Shown piece by piece: positions 61,490 through 64,000 of a DNA stretch of 64,000 nt. The stretch covers positions 3,534,001 to 3,598,000 of the forward strand of contig NZ_CP020042.1 in NCBI RefSeq assembly GCF_002028425.1, given 5' to 3'. The stretch's first letter is position 1; every line of letters begins with the position of its first letter. The notes below the pieces were generated by a model. The model did no database searches. It saw only the letters and a list, made by a program, of their open reading frames with translations, and was not told the origin of the DNA. The position numbers were made by a program, and so were the translations under genes. Origin of the DNA: Streptomyces katrae. Its GTDB lineage: Bacteria; Actinomycetota; Actinomycetes; Streptomycetales; Streptomycetaceae.

Positions 61490-63223
61490 ATGGCCCAAGA
61501 ACCACAGAAGAAGCCGCGCGCCGAGGACGACTGGACGATCGAGATCGTCCTCCTCGTCGTCACCGTCCTGGCCCTCCTGTCCGCCGCCTGGCTCGCGGCC
61601 CGCCTCGGCGCGTCGTTCACCGACCAGCCGGAGCCGCCGGGCAACCCCTTCTCCTTCGCCATCGCCCTGGCCAAGGGCGACTACTCCTGGCCCGGCGGCG
61701 CCGCCAGTGCGATCGCCGCCGCCGAGGCGCTGCTGCTCGCCGGCCTGATCACCACCGGCTACCGGATACGCCAGAAGCTGCGCAACAAGCCCGAGGTGGA
61801 CCGGGCCGCCAAGCACATGGTCGACGGCGCGGACCTCGGCAAGCTCACCATGAAGGGCGCGGCCGCGACCGCCGAGCGGCTCGGGGTGCAGGCCCAGGTG
61901 CCCGGCGTGTTCATCGGCCGGTCGGTGAAGGGCCGCCAGCCGCTCTTCGGCTCCTTCGAGGACATGCACGTCGACATCTGGGGGCCGCGTACCGGCAAGA
62001 CGACCCGGCGCGCCATCCCGGCGATCCTGGACGCCCCCGGGGCGGTGCTCGTCACCTCCAACAAGCGCGACATCGTCGACGCCACGCGCGGACCGCGCCA
62101 GGCCCGCGGCCAGGTGTGGGTCTTCGACCCGCAGCAGGTGGCCCAGGAGGCGCCGGCCTGGTGGTGGAACCCGCTCTCCTACGTCACCGACGTGGCCAAG
62201 GCCCGCAAGCTGGCCGACCACTTCGCCTCGGGCTCCCGCGACGCCGACGCCTCCACCGACGCGTTCTTCGACCCCGCGGGCCAGGACCTCCTCGCCAACC
62301 TGCTGCTCGCGGCGGCCACCGCCAAGACCCCCGTCACCCAGATCTACTCCTGGCTGTCCAACCCCAAGGACGACACCCCGGAGCGCATCCTGCGCGGCGC
62401 CGGGCACCACATGCCCGCAGACGCCCTGAACGGCGTCATCACGGCTCCCGACAAGCAGCGCAGCGGCATCTACGGCGTCGCCCAGCAGATGGCGTCCTGC
62501 CTGATCAACCCCGAGGTCAACAAGTGGGTGAGCCCCCTCGGGCCCGCCGACGGCCGCCCCGAGTTCGACCCGCACGAGTTCGTCCGCACCGGCTCCACCC
62601 TCTACTCCCTCTCCCGCGAGGGCAGCGACTCGGCCGGCCCGCTGGTGACGGCCCTGACGGTGGCCGTCGTCGAGGCGGCCGAGGAGTACGCCACCTCCCA
62701 GCGCGGCGGCCGCCTCTCGCTGCCGATGGTCGGCGTCCTGGACGAGGCGGCGAACGTCTGCCGCTGGCGCGCCCTGCCCGACCTCTACTCCCATTACGGC
62801 TCGCGCGGCATCGTCCTGATGACGATCCTCCAGTCCTGGGCCCAGGGCGTCGAGGTGTGGGGCGACCGCGGCATGGAAAAGCTCTGGTCCGCCGCGAACG
62901 TCCGCGTCTACGGCGGCGGCGTCTCCGACACCAAGTTCCTCGGCGACCTCTCCGAGCTGGCCGGCGAGTACAACCTCCGCGAGTTCTCCGCGACCCAGGA
63001 GTCGGAGTTCGGCGGCTGGTCCGGCAACCGCACGGTGAACCAGTCGGTCCGCCGCGAGCGCGTCCTCGAGGTCTCCGACCTGGGCTCGATGCCCCCGGGC
63101 CGCGCCCTGGTCCTGGCCTCGGGCACCAAGCCCGTCCTGGTGGAGACGATCCCCTGGTGGGAGGGCCGGCACGCCCAAGAGGTGAAGGCCTCCCTGTCGA
63201 AGTACGACCCGGGCGCCCGCTGA
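61490..63223 (+). CDS. VirD4-like coupling ATPase
   Basis: 577 residues. Two N-terminal membrane helices (IEIVLLVVTVLALLSAAWLA, and ~62-85), then the TraG/VirD4 ATPase: Walker A GPRTGKTTR (~164-172), LVTSNKRDIVDATRGPR, Walker B VGVLDEAANVC (~415-425). Coupling proteins bring DNA or protein cargo to the channel. Last gene of the plus secretion unit; terminator follows. Confidence 0.9.
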   Translation: MAQEPQKKPRAEDDWTIEIVLLVVTVLALLSAAWLAARLGASFTDQPEPPGNPFSFAIALAKGDYSWPGGAASAIAAAEALLLAGLITTGYRIRQKLRNKPEVDRAAKHMVDGADLGKLTMKGAAATAERLGVQAQVPGVFIGRSVKGRQPLFGSFEDMHVDIWGPRTGKTTRRAIPAILDAPGAVLVTSNKRDIVDATRGPRQARGQVWVFDPQQVAQEAPAWWWNPLSYVTDVAKARKLADHFASGSRDADASTDAFFDPAGQDLLANLLLAAATAKTPVTQIYSWLSNPKDDTPERILRGAGHHMPADALNGVITAPDKQRSGIYGVAQQMASCLINPEVNKWVSPLGPADGRPEFDPHEFVRTGSTLYSLSREGSDSAGPLVTALTVAVVEAAEEYATSQRGGRLSLPMVGVLDEAANVCRWRALPDLYSHYGSRGIVLMTILQSWAQGVEVWGDRGMEKLWSAANVRVYGGGVSDTKFLGDLSELAGEYNLREFSATQESEFGGWSGNRTVNQSVRRERVLEVSDLGSMPPGRALVLASGTKPVLVETIPWWEGRHAQEVKASLSKYDPGAR

Positions 63224-63241
63224 GCACCCCGCCAACAGCGG

Positions 63242-63277
63242 AAACCCCAGGTCATGAGCGTCATGACCTGGGGTTTT
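63242..63277. terminator. Strong bidirectional terminator after the secretion cluster
   Basis: A 16-bp perfect stem (AAACCCCAGGTCATGA with its complement) with a 3-nt loop and flanking T/A runs, between the convergent VirD4-like and 63284 genes. Confidence 0.9.
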
Positions 63278-63283
63278 CCCGTG

Positions 63284-64000
63284 CTACTTGGCGTACTGCG
63301 CCCACTTGTCGCTCGTCGCCATCTCCTTCAGCTGCGCCATCGTCAGCGCCGGCTCCTTCCGGGACGCGTCGCTCTCCTGGTTCTTGGAGTTGAAGGCCGA
63401 GACGATCACGCGGGTGCCGTTCGGGCGCATCGTGTCCACGGTCCACCACACCACGTTCTTGCCGCCCTTCTCCCCGGGCAGCTGACGGGTCACCACCTTC
63501 GTGCCGTCCGGCAGCACCGTGGCGCCCTCGAACAGGCTGTCCAGGGTGCCGGACTTCCAATACGACTGGACCTCCACGGTGACCATCGACTTGCCCTTGC
63601 CGTCGTCCAGCACGGAGTAGGCGCTGTCGCCCTCACCCCCCTTGGCCACGACCGGGATGCCGTACCCGGCCAGCAGGCCGTCCAGGACCGGCGCGGCCGA
63701 CGCCCCCGGACGCGGGGACGAGCGCGGCGTCTCCGGGTGGGCCGGCCGCATGTCCTCGAGCGCCGGGCGCCACAGCGGCGAAAGCGCGAGGGCCTTCAGC
63801 TGGGCCGGGTCCAGCGGAGGGTTGGGCCGCGAGACGGGCTCGTCCTTCTCCGCGGCCGCGTTCCACTCCTGCACGTCCACCTGGTAGCCCTGCGGGGTCA
63901 CCACCGTGGCCCGCCACGACTTCGTAGGGACGTGGCGGTCGGGGTACTCGTAGCCCTGGTAGACCATGACCTTCGAGCCGTCCGCCAGCACCTCGGACGT
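63284..64000 (-). CDS. Unknown protein with duplicated domain, 5' part missing
   Basis: Only the C-terminal 238 residues are in the window; the frame is open to the right edge. Two related units are visible: LADGSKVMVYQ ... WRATVVTPQGYQVDVQEWN ... LDPAQLKALALSPLW, and LPDGTKVVTRQ ... VWWTVDTMRPNGTRVIVSAFN ... LTMAQLKEMATSDKW, so a domain was duplicated. No family recognised. Other Streptomyces encode similar surface/secreted proteins with N-terminal TM regions, which may lie outside the window. Confidence 0.65.
   Translation of the reverse strand, partial: TSEVLADGSKVMVYQGYEYPDRHVPTKSWRATVVTPQGYQVDVQEWNAAAEKDEPVSRPNPPLDPAQLKALALSPLWRPALEDMRPAHPETPRSSPRPGASAAPVLDGLLAGYGIPVVAKGGEGDSAYSVLDDGKGKSMVTVEVQSYWKSGTLDSLFEGATVLPDGTKVVTRQLPGEKGGKNVVWWTVDTMRPNGTRVIVSAFNSKNQESDASRKEPALTMAQLKEMATSDKWAQYAK

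Overview
The window reads as a piece of a Streptomyces chromosome (high-GC actinomycete). Third codon positions are overwhelmingly G or C, GTG starts are common, and the gene families are typical of the genus: a WXG100/EccD type VII secretion block, a second NuoD, an XRE-DUF5753 / GHKL-ATPase / DUF397 regulatory trio, a TipA-type MerR regulator with a tipA-like promoter, a WhiB-like protein, DUF3180, DUF2786 and DUF4913. I saw no rRNA, tRNA, CRISPR array, insertion sequence, integrase or attachment site. LAYOUT. 1-6.5 kb: minus-strand type VII secretion (T7SS) block with the start of eccD (cut by the left edge), a small membrane protein, a gene broken by several frameshifts, a putative toxin with its coupled immunity candidate, a DUF6507 protein and two WXG100-like proteins. 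6.6-13.5 kb: two PH-domain membrane proteins, orphan nuoD, arylamine N-acetyltransferase, an NAD(P)-binding reductase divergent from its TetR repressor with two clear operators, and a coiled-coil membrane protein. 13.6-17.2 kb: a glycine-betaine/choline-type ABC importer. 17.2-20.4 kb: a divergent pair of membrane-anchored esterase and MprF-like lipid aminoacyltransferase. 20.4-28.8 kb: the folate/ftsH block (folP, NTF2-like gene, folB, folK, DUF3180; then on the minus strand folE, ftsH, hpt, tilS), interrupted by an intein-derived Hint/LAGLIDADG reading frame that carries a rare TTA codon. 28.9-38 kb: zinc metalloprotease, D-Ala-D-Ala carboxypeptidase, pyrophosphatase, ThrE-type exporter, DedA protein, tipA, DinB protein, aldehyde dehydrogenase. 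38-46.6 kb: regulatory genes, including the XRE/ATPase/DUF397 trio bracketed by near-identical 28-bp inverted repeats, a small TatA, DUF2786, a frameshifted family-A DNA polymerase, a GNAT enzyme and a long WhiB-like/winged-helix fusion. 46.7-63.2 kb: a large type IV secretion-like cluster in two divergent operons. The minus operon has TcpC/VirB8-like, two-TM pilin-like, TcpE-like, VirB4-like ATPase, lipoprotein and VirB6/TrbL-like genes. The plus side has a small TM protein, two unknown proteins, DUF4913, a VirB8-like single-TM protein, a three-domain peptidoglycan hydrolase and a VirD4-like coupling ATPase. 63.3-64 kb: the C-terminal part of an unrelated protein with a duplicated domain. HOW THEY WORK TOGETHER. 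The most striking unit is the Tcp-type secretion cluster: it has the two ATPases, channel and cell-wall hydrolase, but no relaxase or integrase in the window. Its promoter regions (55.49-55.54 kb and 58.52-58.61 kb) share eight copies of a GTGAGGAAA-like 9-mer, suggesting one shared regulator. The folate genes, ftsH, hpt and tilS are housekeeping. The regulatory trio at 38-40 kb and the T7SS toxin/immunity pair are the other places where undescribed biology seems most likely.
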